A DNA stretch of 36,542 nucleotides from Gammaproteobacteria bacterium (GCA_013001575.1 JABDMI010000016.1:1-36542); one strand, 5' to 3'; counted from the first letter of the stretch, positions 23,091 through 33,948 are shown. The notes: a model not told the origin generated them from the sequence alone. Made by a program: numbers and translations.

Positions 23091-23746
23091 TGTATCGTGA
23101 TGGTCTGCCACAGGATCACACTCAAAAGCAGCATATTCAAAACTGTGACGAGTGTTTACATCAAGTGCAAGAGTTACTCGAGTTGCAACACGATCTGCAA
23201 ACGCTCGAAGATACTGCACTAGGCAAAGATCAACTCGATCAAGGCTGGCAAGCCATACGTGGCGAGCTTGCCAATAATGATGCACGTAAAAAACATCATC
23301 CGGTTTGGGCGATGGCCGCTTGTATCTTTGTGGTAGCGGCCGGTGTATTGTCCTTTCTGAACCTGGATAAGGACGCCAGCCAGGAGCTATTGCAAGCCAA
23401 TACCACTAACATTCCAATTCAAAACGCTGAGCCGAATTCATTGCAAGCTGTTGAGTCGAATAATGCGCCAGAGCTTGAAGAACTGATCGCCTATTCACGC
23501 TTGTTGGAAAATCGATTGCACGCTATGCCGCAACCGCGTGTAGTACGGGCCAATACCGTGAACACCATTACAGAATTACAAGACCAGATATCCATACTTG
23601 ACGATCGTTTAAGCCTGGAGCATCAATATCCATTAACCGCCGAACAACGCAATGCCCTGTGGCAACAGCGGGTTCAATCCATGAATAATTTATATCGGGT
23701 ACGTAATGCACAACTGCAGCGCGTATCGTATTCCCAGAGCTACTGA
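23063..23746 (+). CDS. Transmembrane zinc-finger anti-sigma factor
   Basis: A 227-aa protein. The N-terminus has the ZAS signature His24-x3-Cys28-x2-Cys31 (HIQNCDEC), which binds the sigma factor in the cytoplasm. A single membrane helix lies at 81-99 (VWAMAACIFVVAAGVLSFL). The periplasmic part (100-227) is predicted coiled coil at about 133-190 and ends in a Tyr/Gln/Arg-rich tail. It starts inside the sigma factor gene. No protease of the DegS or RseP type is in the cluster. The function is inferred from the motif plus position and is well supported. Confidence 0.82.
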   Translation: MHATTEQLLMYRDGLPQDHTQKQHIQNCDECLHQVQELLELQHDLQTLEDTALGKDQLDQGWQAIRGELANNDARKKHHPVWAMAACIFVVAAGVLSFLNLDKDASQELLQANTTNIPIQNAEPNSLQAVESNNAPELEELIAYSRLLENRLHAMPQPRVVRANTVNTITELQDQISILDDRLSLEHQYPLTAEQRNALWQQRVQSMNNLYRVRNAQLQRVSYSQSY

Positions 23747-23763
23747 AACATTGAGGAAATACC

Positions 23764-24900
23764 ATGTTAACGCTTAAAAAACTTATTACACTTTTTGTCA
23801 TTTTTGGTTTGAGCTATAGCCCAACGCTTTTGGCAGACGCAAACAGTGATAAATTGGCTGAAGCACAGAAAAAGCTCGAGGAGGCTGCCCGTGAGTACGC
23901 TGAATTGTCCAGCGAACTTGGCGGCGATGCCGCAGCGCAGGTAATGCGTACTTTCAGTTTTTCAAAGCATGCTGACAAGCCGCCTAAAGCCCGACTGGGG
24001 ATCAATATCGGAAAAGTGGTGACACGCAAGACCGAAAACGGTGTGAGTGAAACCGAAACCCGTGGCCAAAAACCCGAAGACCAAAAGTCCGATGGCGTAC
24101 ACGTCATGGGAGTCAGTCCGGAAGGCCCTGCGGCCCAGGCGGGCTTAAAGGCTGGTGATGTGATCACAGCCTTGAATGGTCAGACATTACTGGCAGCACC
24201 GGATAATAGTGCGGTTAAACAATTGACCGAGATCATGAGCGAGGTAAACCCAGGGGACACTGTGGAAATCCTTTATCAACGTGATGGCGTGACGCAAAGC
24301 GCCAAAATAGTGACCGACGAAATGCCACATAAGGGAATGCGCATGCGTTTTGGTGACAATGATTTCAAATTCGGTGGACCGGGTATGCCGGGTGATTTCG
24401 ATATTGACATTAAATCTTTTGATGGTCTTGAAGGCATGAAAGATCTGGAAATATTCAAGGATATGGGCGACGTGTTCGGTGAGGCGAAATTTATTTTCAT
24501 GCATTCATCACCGCTTGGCGATGCGGAATTGGTCGAGCTGAGTGAAGATCTGGGTGAATACTTCGGAAGTGATGTGGGCTTATTGGTCGTCAAAGCGCCG
24601 AGTAATATAGACATTGAATTACGTGATGGCGATGTGATCCGCAGTATTGACGGGCGTACCCCGACCTCGGTCAGTCATGCGATGCGTATATTCCGTTCTT
24701 ACGAAGCCGGTGAAGCGGTGAATCTGGAGATATTGCGCAAGAAACGCAAACGTAAACTGTCATTGACGATCCCGGAAAATGAAAAATCCAGTTCACATGT
24801 CTGGGATTTCGATAGGCATCCCGACGGCTTGGTGAATAACCGCAAGGATGGTCAACAACACAAACGTATCAAGATCATCAAAGGACAAGATAGCACCTGA
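23764..24900 (+). CDS. Periplasmic protein with two PDZ domains, no protease domain
   Basis: A 378-aa secreted protein: signal peptide 1-25 (ends LLADA), a helical stretch 28-52 (DKLAEAQKKLEEAAREYAEL), PDZ1 about 78-170 (ARLGINI, EGPAAQAGLKAGDVITALNG), a Gly/Met/Asp-rich linker (about 185-235, GGPGMPGDFDIDIKSFDG), and PDZ2 about 245-345 (VVKAPSNIDIELRDGDVIRSIDG). The C-terminus is basic (KKRKRK; HKRIKIIKG). There is no Ser-His-Asp triad. It follows the anti-sigma gene by 17 bp, so it probably modulates or senses for that system, perhaps by binding exposed C-termini of misfolded envelope proteins. This role is inference. Confidence 0.82.
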   Translation: MLTLKKLITLFVIFGLSYSPTLLADANSDKLAEAQKKLEEAAREYAELSSELGGDAAAQVMRTFSFSKHADKPPKARLGINIGKVVTRKTENGVSETETRGQKPEDQKSDGVHVMGVSPEGPAAQAGLKAGDVITALNGQTLLAAPDNSAVKQLTEIMSEVNPGDTVEILYQRDGVTQSAKIVTDEMPHKGMRMRFGDNDFKFGGPGMPGDFDIDIKSFDGLEGMKDLEIFKDMGDVFGEAKFIFMHSSPLGDAELVELSEDLGEYFGSDVGLLVVKAPSNIDIELRDGDVIRSIDGRTPTSVSHAMRIFRSYEAGEAVNLEILRKKRKRKLSLTIPENEKSSSHVWDFDRHPDGLVNNRKDGQQHKRIKIIKGQDST

Positions 24901-24951
24901 TCAGACGTAAAATAAAGTAAGCATTCTCCGACAGTGATATCATGCCGCCCC

Positions 24952-27101
<2,150 letters not shown>

Positions 27102-27115
27102 ACCCGCATAAGAGC

Positions 27116-27144
27116 CTGAGAATAACGGGCATTTATGGCATAAT
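27116..27144 (+). promoter_or_regulatory. Promoter of yajC-secD-secF
   Basis: CTGAGA (27116-27121), 17-bp spacer, CATAAT (27139-27144), with TGG just before the -10 giving an extended -10 character. It lies between tgt and yajC, so the sec genes need not depend only on queA-tgt transcription. Confidence 0.5.
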
Positions 27145-27209
27145 ACGCGGTCTTTTGTACACGCCAGCGGTCATTGCTTTAAATGACACGGCTAATTTTG
27201 AGGTTTGAA

Positions 27210-27536
27210 ATGAATTTTTTTGATACTGCTGTGTATGCGGCACAACCCGGTCAAACGGGTTCATCGTCGATGAGTTTGATCATGATCTTTGTGATCTTTA
27301 TTGTTTTTTATTTTTTACTTTTACGACCTCAGCAAAAACAACACAAGCAACATAAAAAAATGGTTGAGGCCCTGGGAGCTGGTGATGAAGTTATTACCAA
27401 TGGCGGATTGCTGGGCAAGATCAGCAAGGTCGGCGAACAGTTTTTGACCGTTAAAATCGCCGATGGCGTTGAAATCAAGGTACAACGTCATCATATAGCC
27501 AGAGTATTGCCCAAAGGCACGATGAAAAGCGCCTGA
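27210..27536 (+). CDS. yajC: Preprotein translocase subunit YajC
   Basis: A 108-aa single-pass membrane protein of the SecDF-YajC complex. The start at 27210 (MNFFDTAVYAAQPGQ) has GAGG six bases upstream; an in-frame ATG at 27183 lacks one. The membrane helix SMSLIMIFVIFIVFYFLLLR is followed by the invariant RPQQKQHKQHKKMV and LGAGDEVITNGGLLGKI. Confidence 0.96.
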   Translation: MNFFDTAVYAAQPGQTGSSSMSLIMIFVIFIVFYFLLLRPQQKQHKQHKKMVEALGAGDEVITNGGLLGKISKVGEQFLTVKIADGVEIKVQRHHIARVLPKGTMKSA

Positions 27537-27593
27537 TAATTTGCGCCCTGAATGCGCCCCTTAATCATTACAACAATAATTTAAGAGATCAGT

Positions 27594-29477
27594 ATGAATA
27601 TCTACCCCAGTTGGAAGAATTGGCTAGTCATCATCGTAGTCGCCTTGGGAATCTTTTTTGCCTTACCCAATCTGTTTGGTGAGGATCCGGCAATCCAGTT
27701 CAAATCCAAAACCAGCGAAATACAACTCGATGACCCGGTAGTAGAGCGCATCAATGCGGTTCTGGCATCCAAGAACATCGAGGCCAGAGAGATCGTTGCT
27801 GAAAATGGCGAACTCTTGATCCGCCTGAGAGAAGTTGAAGACCAGCTCAAAGCGATTGATGACATTCGTGCGGAATTCAGTACGGGACAAGACAAGGATA
27901 AATACGGAGCCGCTTTAACTTTTGCACCGCGCACGCCTAAATGGATGAACGCAATTGGCATGGGCCAGATCGGATTGGGTCTGGACTTGCGCGGTGGTGT
28001 GCATTTCCTCTATGAAGTGGATCTGGAAAGTTTTATAAAAACCGAGTTTGAAAAATACGAAGCGTCGTCACGCACACGTTTGCGTAAAGCCAATTTACGC
28101 TCACAAACCATCAAGGCTTCTGACAATTCGGTGTATTACGAATTCAAAGATATTGCCACACGCGATGAGGCCAGAAAGGTTCTCAGTCGCGACGACACCA
28201 CACGCACCTTCACCAATGGCACCAATCCGGCTAAACCGAGTTTTACCGTGACCCTGGATGAGGCGCAATTAAAAGCGCGTCAGGATTTTGCCATCACACA
28301 AAACATCACTACTTTACGTACCCGCGTCGAAGAACTGGGGGTTTCAGAACCGCAAGTTCAACGTCAGGGTTTAAATCGCATTGTTGTGCAGTTACCCGGC
28401 GTGCAAGACCCGGCACGTGCCGACGAGATCCTGGGCTCTACCGCGACCTTGGAATTCCGTTTGGTCGATCAGGACAATGACGCATACAAGGCTGCAGAAA
28501 CAGGCCGCGCACCATTGGGCACTAAATTGTTTAATACCACCGAAGGTCAACCGATCTTGCTCAAACGCCAGGTGATTGCCAGTGGTGAGCATTTGAGTGG
28601 GGCGAGTTCCGGCGTGGATACCGAGTCTGGTACCCCGGCCGTGTTTGTTGATCTTTCCGGCACAGGTGCTGAAAACATGTTGCAAACCACCAAGGCGAAT
28701 ATCGGCAAGCCCATGGCCGTGGTGTTTATAAGTCAAGACAAACAGTTTTACGACGAGAACAAGAATAAACTTGATAAGCCGATCGTTACCGAGACCCAGG
28801 AAGTCATTAATGTCGCCACCATCAATGGGGTGTTCAGTAGCCGCTTCCAGATAACGGGCATCGACAGCATACAACGGGCAACCGACACAGCACTGCTGTT
28901 ACGCGCTGGTGCCTTGGCCGCACCGCTGTATAAAGTGGAAGAGCGTACAATCGGACCAAGTCTTGGACAAGACAATATCGACAGCGGCATGCGGGCGATT
29001 ATTTACGGCTTTATCGCAATATTCCTATTCATGTTGTTGTATTACAAAAAATTTGGCCTGTACGCCAACATTGCACTGATCGTGAACCTGGTTTTGATCA
29101 TGGCCTTGTTGTCCATCTTGCCAACATCGCTCACCTTGCCAGGTATCGCCGGTATTGTTTTGACCGTGGGTATGGCGGTGGACGCCAATGTACTGATATT
29201 TGAACGCATTCGAGAAGAGATCGATGTGGGCAGTACACCGCAAGCAAGTATTCATGCAGGATACGCAAAAGCCTTCAGTTCGATTGCGGATGCAAACGTC
29301 ACAACATTCATTGCCGCTATCGTTTTGTTTGCGCTAGGCACCGGACCGGTCAAGGGTTTTGCCGTAACTTTGATGCTCGGGATCATGACTTCAATGTTTA
29401 CCGCGATTGTTGGTACCCGTGCATTGGTTAACTTCCTGTATGGCACCAAGCCAAGGATTGATAACCTGTCAATTTAA
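27594..29477 (+). CDS. secD: Protein translocase subunit SecD
   Basis: A 627-aa inner-membrane RND-like subunit that uses the proton gradient to aid export at SecYEG. TM1 is at about 8-27. GLDLRGGVHFLYEVD is the periplasmic P1 entry motif; P1 runs to about residue 450. TM2-6 follow, with GMAVDANVLIFERIREE as the conserved segment in the transmembrane bundle. The size is as in E. coli SecD. It is in one transcript with yajC and secF. Confidence 0.98.
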   Translation: MNIYPSWKNWLVIIVVALGIFFALPNLFGEDPAIQFKSKTSEIQLDDPVVERINAVLASKNIEAREIVAENGELLIRLREVEDQLKAIDDIRAEFSTGQDKDKYGAALTFAPRTPKWMNAIGMGQIGLGLDLRGGVHFLYEVDLESFIKTEFEKYEASSRTRLRKANLRSQTIKASDNSVYYEFKDIATRDEARKVLSRDDTTRTFTNGTNPAKPSFTVTLDEAQLKARQDFAITQNITTLRTRVEELGVSEPQVQRQGLNRIVVQLPGVQDPARADEILGSTATLEFRLVDQDNDAYKAAETGRAPLGTKLFNTTEGQPILLKRQVIASGEHLSGASSGVDTESGTPAVFVDLSGTGAENMLQTTKANIGKPMAVVFISQDKQFYDENKNKLDKPIVTETQEVINVATINGVFSSRFQITGIDSIQRATDTALLLRAGALAAPLYKVEERTIGPSLGQDNIDSGMRAIIYGFIAIFLFMLLYYKKFGLYANIALIVNLVLIMALLSILPTSLTLPGIAGIVLTVGMAVDANVLIFERIREEIDVGSTPQASIHAGYAKAFSSIADANVTTFIAAIVLFALGTGPVKGFAVTLMLGIMTSMFTAIVGTRALVNFLYGTKPRIDNLSI

Positions 29478-29527
29478 TCACAACTGAATTTACATTTACA
29501 CCATAAGAATAATATACGGAAAACATT

Positions 29528-30457
29528 ATGCGAATTTTTAGCAAAGTTCCAACCATCGACTTTATGGGCAAGCGCAAGATCGCAATTGTGATCTCGATGC
29601 TCTTGATAGCAGCGTCCATTTTCGCGTTTGCAAGCCGCGGATTTAATCTGGGTATCGATTTCACCGGCGGGGTACTGGTTGAAGTTGCTTATGAGGAAAA
29701 TGTGGAACTCGAAGCCATTCGCAAATCACTAAGCGACGCCAATTATGGCGATGCGGTGGTTCAGCATTACGGCACCACGCGTGACGTGTTGATCCGTTTA
29801 TTGCCACAAGAAGGGCGTAACGATGCGGAATTGCGTGAAAAGCTTACACAAGTATTAACGGCAGAGAACGACACAGCAGTGTTGCGTGGCGTGTCATTTG
29901 TGGGACCATCGGTAGGCCAGGAGCTTAAAGAAAATGGCGGTATTGCGGCCATGACAGCCTTGACCCTGATCTTTGTATATATCTGGTTTCGCTTCAAATG
30001 GCATTTCTCGCTCGGCGCCAGTGCTGCACTTATCCATGACGTGATTCTGGTATTGGGTGTGTTTTCGTATTTCCAGATCGCCTTTGACATGAACGTGCTT
30101 GCGGCCATTTTGGCGGTGATCGGTTACTCACTCAACGATACCATTGTTGTATTTGACCGAATTCGCGAAAACCTTTTGGGACATCGCAATGCCGATTCCG
30201 AAGAGACCATGAATTTGTCGATCAACGAGATGTTGGCTCGAACTTTTGTCACCAGTTTAACCACCTTGCTGGTTGTGACATCGCTTTATGTATTGGGTGG
30301 AGAAGCCATTAAATCATTCGCACTGGCCTTGATCATCGGTATCGTGGTGGGCACCTACTCGTCTATTTACATTGCGAGTGCTACTGCACTTGGCCTGGGC
30401 ATTACCCAGGAAGACTTGATACCTGTGGTGGACGACGAACTGGATGCGATGCCTTAG
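29528..30457 (+). CDS. secF: Protein translocase subunit SecF
   Basis: A 309-aa partner of SecD. TM1 is at about 15-35, and the periplasmic loop contains GIDFTGGVLVEV. Five further membrane helices follow, with the family motif YSLNDTIVVFDRIRENL. It starts 51 bp after secD and ends before a clear terminator. Confidence 0.98.
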   Translation: MRIFSKVPTIDFMGKRKIAIVISMLLIAASIFAFASRGFNLGIDFTGGVLVEVAYEENVELEAIRKSLSDANYGDAVVQHYGTTRDVLIRLLPQEGRNDAELREKLTQVLTAENDTAVLRGVSFVGPSVGQELKENGGIAAMTALTLIFVYIWFRFKWHFSLGASAALIHDVILVLGVFSYFQIAFDMNVLAAILAVIGYSLNDTIVVFDRIRENLLGHRNADSEETMNLSINEMLARTFVTSLTTLLVVTSLYVLGGEAIKSFALALIIGIVVGTYSSIYIASATALGLGITQEDLIPVVDDELDAMP

Positions 30458-30484
30458 AGACTAATATTTACCAAGATTTTCATA

Positions 30485-30520
30485 ACCGTTCATTAACTGG
30501 TTTAGTGAGCGGTTTTTTTT
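30485..30520 (+). terminator. Intrinsic terminator of the sec operon
   Basis: A 12-bp stem ACCGTTCATTAA-type arm (30485-30496) paired with TTAGTGAGCGGT (30502-30513) through a 5-nt loop, with two G-U pairs, followed by a run of T to 30520. Confidence 0.9.
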
Positions 30521-30572
30521 ATGACAGATAGAGTACAATTTCAAAAAACAAAATCCAACAGGACGCTGCCCA

Positions 30573-31913
30573 ATGACGCCGGATGTTCAAAACCTTTATC
30601 AAGCCCATGCCACTGATCTGATCAGCCAACATCAGGACTTACTGAAAAAATACGATTTTGATGCTGCCGTGATCCCGTCGGGTGAATTGCAGTATGTTTT
30701 TCAGGATGATATGAGCTATCCGTTTAAAGCCAATGCGTATTTCAAATGGTTGGTGCCATTGTGTAAGCATCCAAATTGTTTTATGGTTATCCCGCAAAAA
30801 GGCAAGCCCACACTGATCTACTTCGTGCCCAGAGATTACTGGCATGCCGTGCCTGAAATGCCGGATGAGAATTTATTTTCGGCTTTTGATGTTCAGGTGA
30901 TATCCAAAGCCGGAGCTGCGCAAGGATTGTTACCGCATACTTCGGGTCAGATCGCGTGGCTGGGCGAAGCGCCACAGGCATTCGACCTGCCAAAAACTGC
31001 CAGCCTCTTGCCTGAACCCTTGCTCAGCGAATTGCATTGGCTACGCGCCTACAAATCGGAATACGAACAACATTGTTTGTATCAGGCTTCCTTGCTTGGG
31101 GCAAAAGCCCATCTCGCGGCCAAGCAGGCCTTTTATGCGGGGCTAAGCGAGTTACAGATCCATAATGCTTATTTACACGCAATGGGCTGTAAAGAATCCA
31201 ATCTGCCGTATGGCAATATCGTGGCATTGAATGAACACGCGGCGGTTTTGCATTTCACTGAAATGGATAATGTGGTGTATGACAAATCGGAGCTGAGAAG
31301 TTTTTTAATTGATGCCGGCGGCAGTTTTCATGGTTATGCATCAGACATCACGCGTACTTACGCGTTTCAGCACAACGATTTTGCTGAAATGATCGTAGCG
31401 CTTGACCAAAAGCAACTGGAGATTGTCGACGCGATCGAACCTGGCGATTCATACATTGAATTGCATAAACTAACCCATCGAAAGGTTGCCGAAATATTGC
31501 TTGAATTCAATGTGCTGGATTGTGCACTTGATGAGGCTTTGGAGAAGCACATCACCTCAACGTTTTTTCCGCATGGTCTGGGACATCACCTGGGTCTGCA
31601 TGTGCACGACGCCGGCGGGCATCAGGAAACAGCCACCGGCGGCAGCAAATTGCCACCGCCACCACATGATTTTTTACGCAATACGCGCACAATTGAAGCG
31701 GGGAATTATTTCACGATCGAGCCGGGTTTGTATTTCATTCCTCAACTGCTCGGGGAGCTCAAGGACAGTAAGCACTCGGGCCTGGTTAACTGGGACAAAG
31801 TCGAGGAATTCCTGCCTTTTGGTGGTATTCGTATTGAGGACAATGTGCTGGTGGGTGAAAACGCGGTAGAGAATTTTACCCGTAAAGCCTTCGCTGAATT
31901 GAATCCGGCCTGA
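30573..31913 (+). CDS. pepQ: Xaa-Pro dipeptidase
   Basis: A 446-aa metallopeptidase with creatinase/prolidase (pita-bread) fold that cleaves X-Pro dipeptides in the cytoplasm. Metal ligands are visible in order: DAGGSFHGYASDITRTYAF (two Asp), HGLGHHLGLHVHDAGG (His), TIEPGLYFIP (Glu) and FGGIRIEDNVLV (Glu). The length matches E. coli PepQ (443). It has its own transcription unit after the sec terminator. Homologues also hydrolyse organophosphates as a side activity. Confidence 0.94.
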   Translation: MTPDVQNLYQAHATDLISQHQDLLKKYDFDAAVIPSGELQYVFQDDMSYPFKANAYFKWLVPLCKHPNCFMVIPQKGKPTLIYFVPRDYWHAVPEMPDENLFSAFDVQVISKAGAAQGLLPHTSGQIAWLGEAPQAFDLPKTASLLPEPLLSELHWLRAYKSEYEQHCLYQASLLGAKAHLAAKQAFYAGLSELQIHNAYLHAMGCKESNLPYGNIVALNEHAAVLHFTEMDNVVYDKSELRSFLIDAGGSFHGYASDITRTYAFQHNDFAEMIVALDQKQLEIVDAIEPGDSYIELHKLTHRKVAEILLEFNVLDCALDEALEKHITSTFFPHGLGHHLGLHVHDAGGHQETATGGSKLPPPPHDFLRNTRTIEAGNYFTIEPGLYFIPQLLGELKDSKHSGLVNWDKVEEFLPFGGIRIEDNVLVGENAVENFTRKAFAELNPA

Positions 31914-31939
31914 TCCGGAAAACTGTCTGGGCAAACTCC

Positions 31940-32689
31940 CTACACACCGTTTAGTGAGAAATCCACGACCAGTGGGCGGTGGTCGGAATATTGCACATCG
32001 CAGACAGTGAAATTATCGATCTGGATCGGTTTTTCATACAAGACAAAATCCAGTTCCAGGCGGGGCTTGTCGCTGGGAAATGTTGGTAAAGAATCCTTAT
32101 TGGCAGACAACAAACCGGTGGCTTGCTTAAACAGGTTTAATTCGCTACTGCCCCAATAGGTATTGAAATCACCCGCAATGATCACCGGTTTGTCAATTTT
32201 TTTCATCAGTTGATGCAGTTCCCATAATTGTTCTTGGCGGTGGCGATACCATAGCGACAGATGTACCAGAAAAACACACACTTCATCGGTCTCCAGTTCG
32301 ATGATCAGACGTTTCACACCGCGATTGAAATAATGAAAATTAGGGTGATGTAATTCGTTTGAGGCGATAAATGCATTGGCCTGGGCATTGAGGATGGGCA
32401 GGCGCGATGTGAATGACCCTTCATGATATTTGCATTGGTACAAGGAGTAATGTCCCAGGTCCTTAGCAATTTTTTCAGCCTGGTTGATGTTGCCGGTACG
32501 TTTCGAGCCGGTATCGACTTCGAGTAATCCGACCAGATCCGGTTTTTGTTGTTGCACGAACTGGCTGATCTTCTCCAGGTGCGCCGGATTGGTGCGTAAA
32601 TATCCCGATCCTGGCATGGGAATATTCATGCGCCGCCCGTTCCCTGCCGCATAACGCATGTTGTAGACCAGTAAACGGTTTTTAATCAT
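31940..32689 (-). CDS. Endonuclease/exonuclease/phosphatase (EEP) family protein
   Basis: A 249-aa metal-dependent phosphoesterase of the EEP superfamily. The fold's four active-site blocks are LLVYNMRYA (Asn), VGLLEVDTGSKR (Glu), VIIAGDFNTYWGS (Asp and Asn) and YSDHRPLVVDF (Asp-His). No signal peptide is present. Substrate is undefined; members act on DNA, phosphoinositides or nucleotides. It is convergent with pepQ and lies 53 bp downstream of the universal stress protein pair, so it may be cotranscribed with them. Confidence 0.87.
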   Translation of the reverse strand: MIKNRLLVYNMRYAAGNGRRMNIPMPGSGYLRTNPAHLEKISQFVQQQKPDLVGLLEVDTGSKRTGNINQAEKIAKDLGHYSLYQCKYHEGSFTSRLPILNAQANAFIASNELHHPNFHYFNRGVKRLIIELETDEVCVFLVHLSLWYRHRQEQLWELHQLMKKIDKPVIIAGDFNTYWGSSELNLFKQATGLLSANKDSLPTFPSDKPRLELDFVLYEKPIQIDNFTVCDVQYSDHRPLVVDFSLNGV

Positions 32690-32742
32690 TTGCCAATCTT
32701 AATTCAAATATTACGGAATTCAACACCCAGAGCAAAATGAAT

Positions 32743-33210
32743 TTAGTGATCAATTTTCACGACTAATACATCACACGGCGTATTTTGCACAATCGCTTTC
32801 GCAGTTGAACCAAAATAGGGGCGTTTTTCTTTTTTATGCTGACTGGCGGTGATGATCAGGTCACAGGCATTGGCCTGCGCAAATTCGGGAATACGTTCCT
32901 TGGGATCTCCGGTTTCAATAATGCATAAACTTTCATCGAGAGAATGGTCTTTGGCAATCTCTGCGAATAATTCCTGTTTGGCCGTAAAAACGCGTTCTTC
33001 AAAAGCGTCTTTATCGCCTAATGGCATAACCGGGATATACGGCATGGTTCCAAAAAATGTGGTTTCAAACGGGCGAACCACGTGCAGCAGTCGAATGCTT
33101 GTTGAAGCGCTTGCCAGTCTTTTGGCGCGTTCGATCAGGGCAACGGTGTTTATCCCCAGGTCAGTGGCGATCAGAATATTCTGATACTTATCCGTTTCTT
33201 GTTTACTCAT
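32743..33210 (-). CDS. Universal stress protein, degenerate ATP-binding motif
   Basis: A 155-aa UspA-fold protein beginning NILIATDLGINTVAL. It is paralogous to the next gene upstream (shared FxTxFFGTMPYxPV and GST-A segments). The ATP-binding Gly-x2-Gly-x9-Gly-Ser motif is altered: the stretch reads ASQHKKEKRPYFGST, so the first two glycines are gone. That suggests a non-ATP-binding (UspA-type) member. It lies 33 bp after its paralogue in the same direction and probably shares the FNR-type promoter. Confidence 0.9.
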   Translation of the reverse strand: MSKQETDKYQNILIATDLGINTVALIERAKRLASASTSIRLLHVVRPFETTFFGTMPYIPVMPLGDKDAFEERVFTAKQELFAEIAKDHSLDESLCIIETGDPKERIPEFAQANACDLIITASQHKKEKRPYFGSTAKAIVQNTPCDVLVVKIDH

Positions 33211-33243
33211 GGCTAATCCCTGTGAGTCAATATCAATTAAGTA

Positions 33244-33690
33244 TCAACTATACACTCTGACGGCCATTACATCACAAGGTGCATCATGCAACACCGCGCT
33301 GGCAGTAGACCCGAGCAGGGCACGCACACCTTTTTCGCCATGCGAACCAATGATGATCAGGTCCACCATGTTTTCTTCAGCGTATTCCTTGATCATGGTA
33401 GACGGCTTGCCGATCTCCAGGCGCCATTCTGTATTTGCCAGTTCATGTTCTTGAATAATTTTTTCAAAATGTTCCTTTTTGGCTTCGACCACACGATTTT
33501 CAATCTCTTCACCATCGATGATCACGGGAACGTAAGGCATGGTGCCGAAATAAGTGGTTTCCATTGGGCGCACAGCGTGCAACATAGAAAGTTTAGTGGT
33601 TTTCGACATCAAGCGGTTGGCTCGATCCAGAAGTGCTTCGGTATCAACCGAGAGGTCAGTGGCAATTAATATGTGTCGATAGTAACTCAT
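33244..33690 (-). CDS. Universal stress protein, ATP-binding type
   Basis: A 148-aa UspA-fold protein (HILIATDLSVDTEALL) with an intact nucleotide motif GSHGEKGVRALLGST, so it should bind ATP. It shares ETTYFGTMPYVPV with its paralogue downstream. The promoter region carries an exact FNR-type box at class II spacing from a TATGAT -10 box, predicting induction at low oxygen, which is common for Usp genes. Confidence 0.92.
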   Translation of the reverse strand: MSYYRHILIATDLSVDTEALLDRANRLMSKTTKLSMLHAVRPMETTYFGTMPYVPVIIDGEEIENRVVEAKKEHFEKIIQEHELANTEWRLEIGKPSTMIKEYAEENMVDLIIIGSHGEKGVRALLGSTASAVLHDAPCDVMAVRVYS

Positions 33691-33741
33691 GCGGATTCTC
33701 CAATCGGGTTTTTATTGATGTTATGGATGTTCATGGTGCTA

Positions 33742-33782
33742 ATCATAAGCATGTTAATGATCTTGTATTTGATCTGAATCAA
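33742..33782 (-). promoter_or_regulatory. FNR-type class II promoter of the usp genes
   Basis: TTGAT-CTGA-ATCAA (33769-33782) matches the FNR/Anr consensus exactly. On the minus strand a TATGAT -10 box lies at 33747-33742. The box centre is 28.5 bp from the -10, within 1 bp of the canonical class II geometry (centre near -41). Predicted start near 33735, leader about 45 nt. Confidence 0.75.
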
Positions 33783-33808
33783 TTTATGTAGAAAATTAGT
33801 AATTAATC

Positions 33809-33814
33809 TATACT
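33809..33814 (+). promoter_or_regulatory. Candidate -10 box for the FixL-like operon
   Basis: TATACT on the plus strand, 33.5 bp from the FNR-box centre, placing the box near -45. No -35 consensus. Divergent use of the same FNR site is possible but the spacing is not ideal. Confidence 0.4.
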
Positions 33815-33840
33815 TTAGCAACTACAAATAGAGAATTACC

Positions 33841-33936
33841 TTGAAAGAATTACTTCATTTGACCCTGATCTGGAGTAGCGTGTTTCTGGCGACTATTCTG
33901 GCCAAAAAGACACGCCTGGCCCCGGTATTGTGCTAG
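33841..33936 (+). pseudogene. Truncated N-terminus of a membrane antiporter-like gene
   Basis: A 31-codon frame from TTG, KELLHLTLIWSSVFLATIL then AKKTRLAPVLC, and stop. This looks like the first membrane helix and the following (A/R)xxLxPVL turn of CPA2-type monovalent cation:proton antiporters (KefB/KefC relatives), cut off where the second half of the motif (PVLxYLxxG) should continue. The FixL-like gene begins 13 bases after the stop. Alternatives are a small membrane peptide or a leader peptide for the operon. Confidence 0.45.
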
Positions 33937-33948
33937 CATCCAGTCATT

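Noticed and set aside
24934-24951. GTG start for queA
   Set aside because: It would add six residues before the family's conserved opening and has no ribosome site; the ATG at 24952 fits better, although it also lacks a strong one.
28392-28874. Minus-strand frame of 160 codons within secD
   Set aside because: It is antisense to the SecD periplasmic domain with no independent support.
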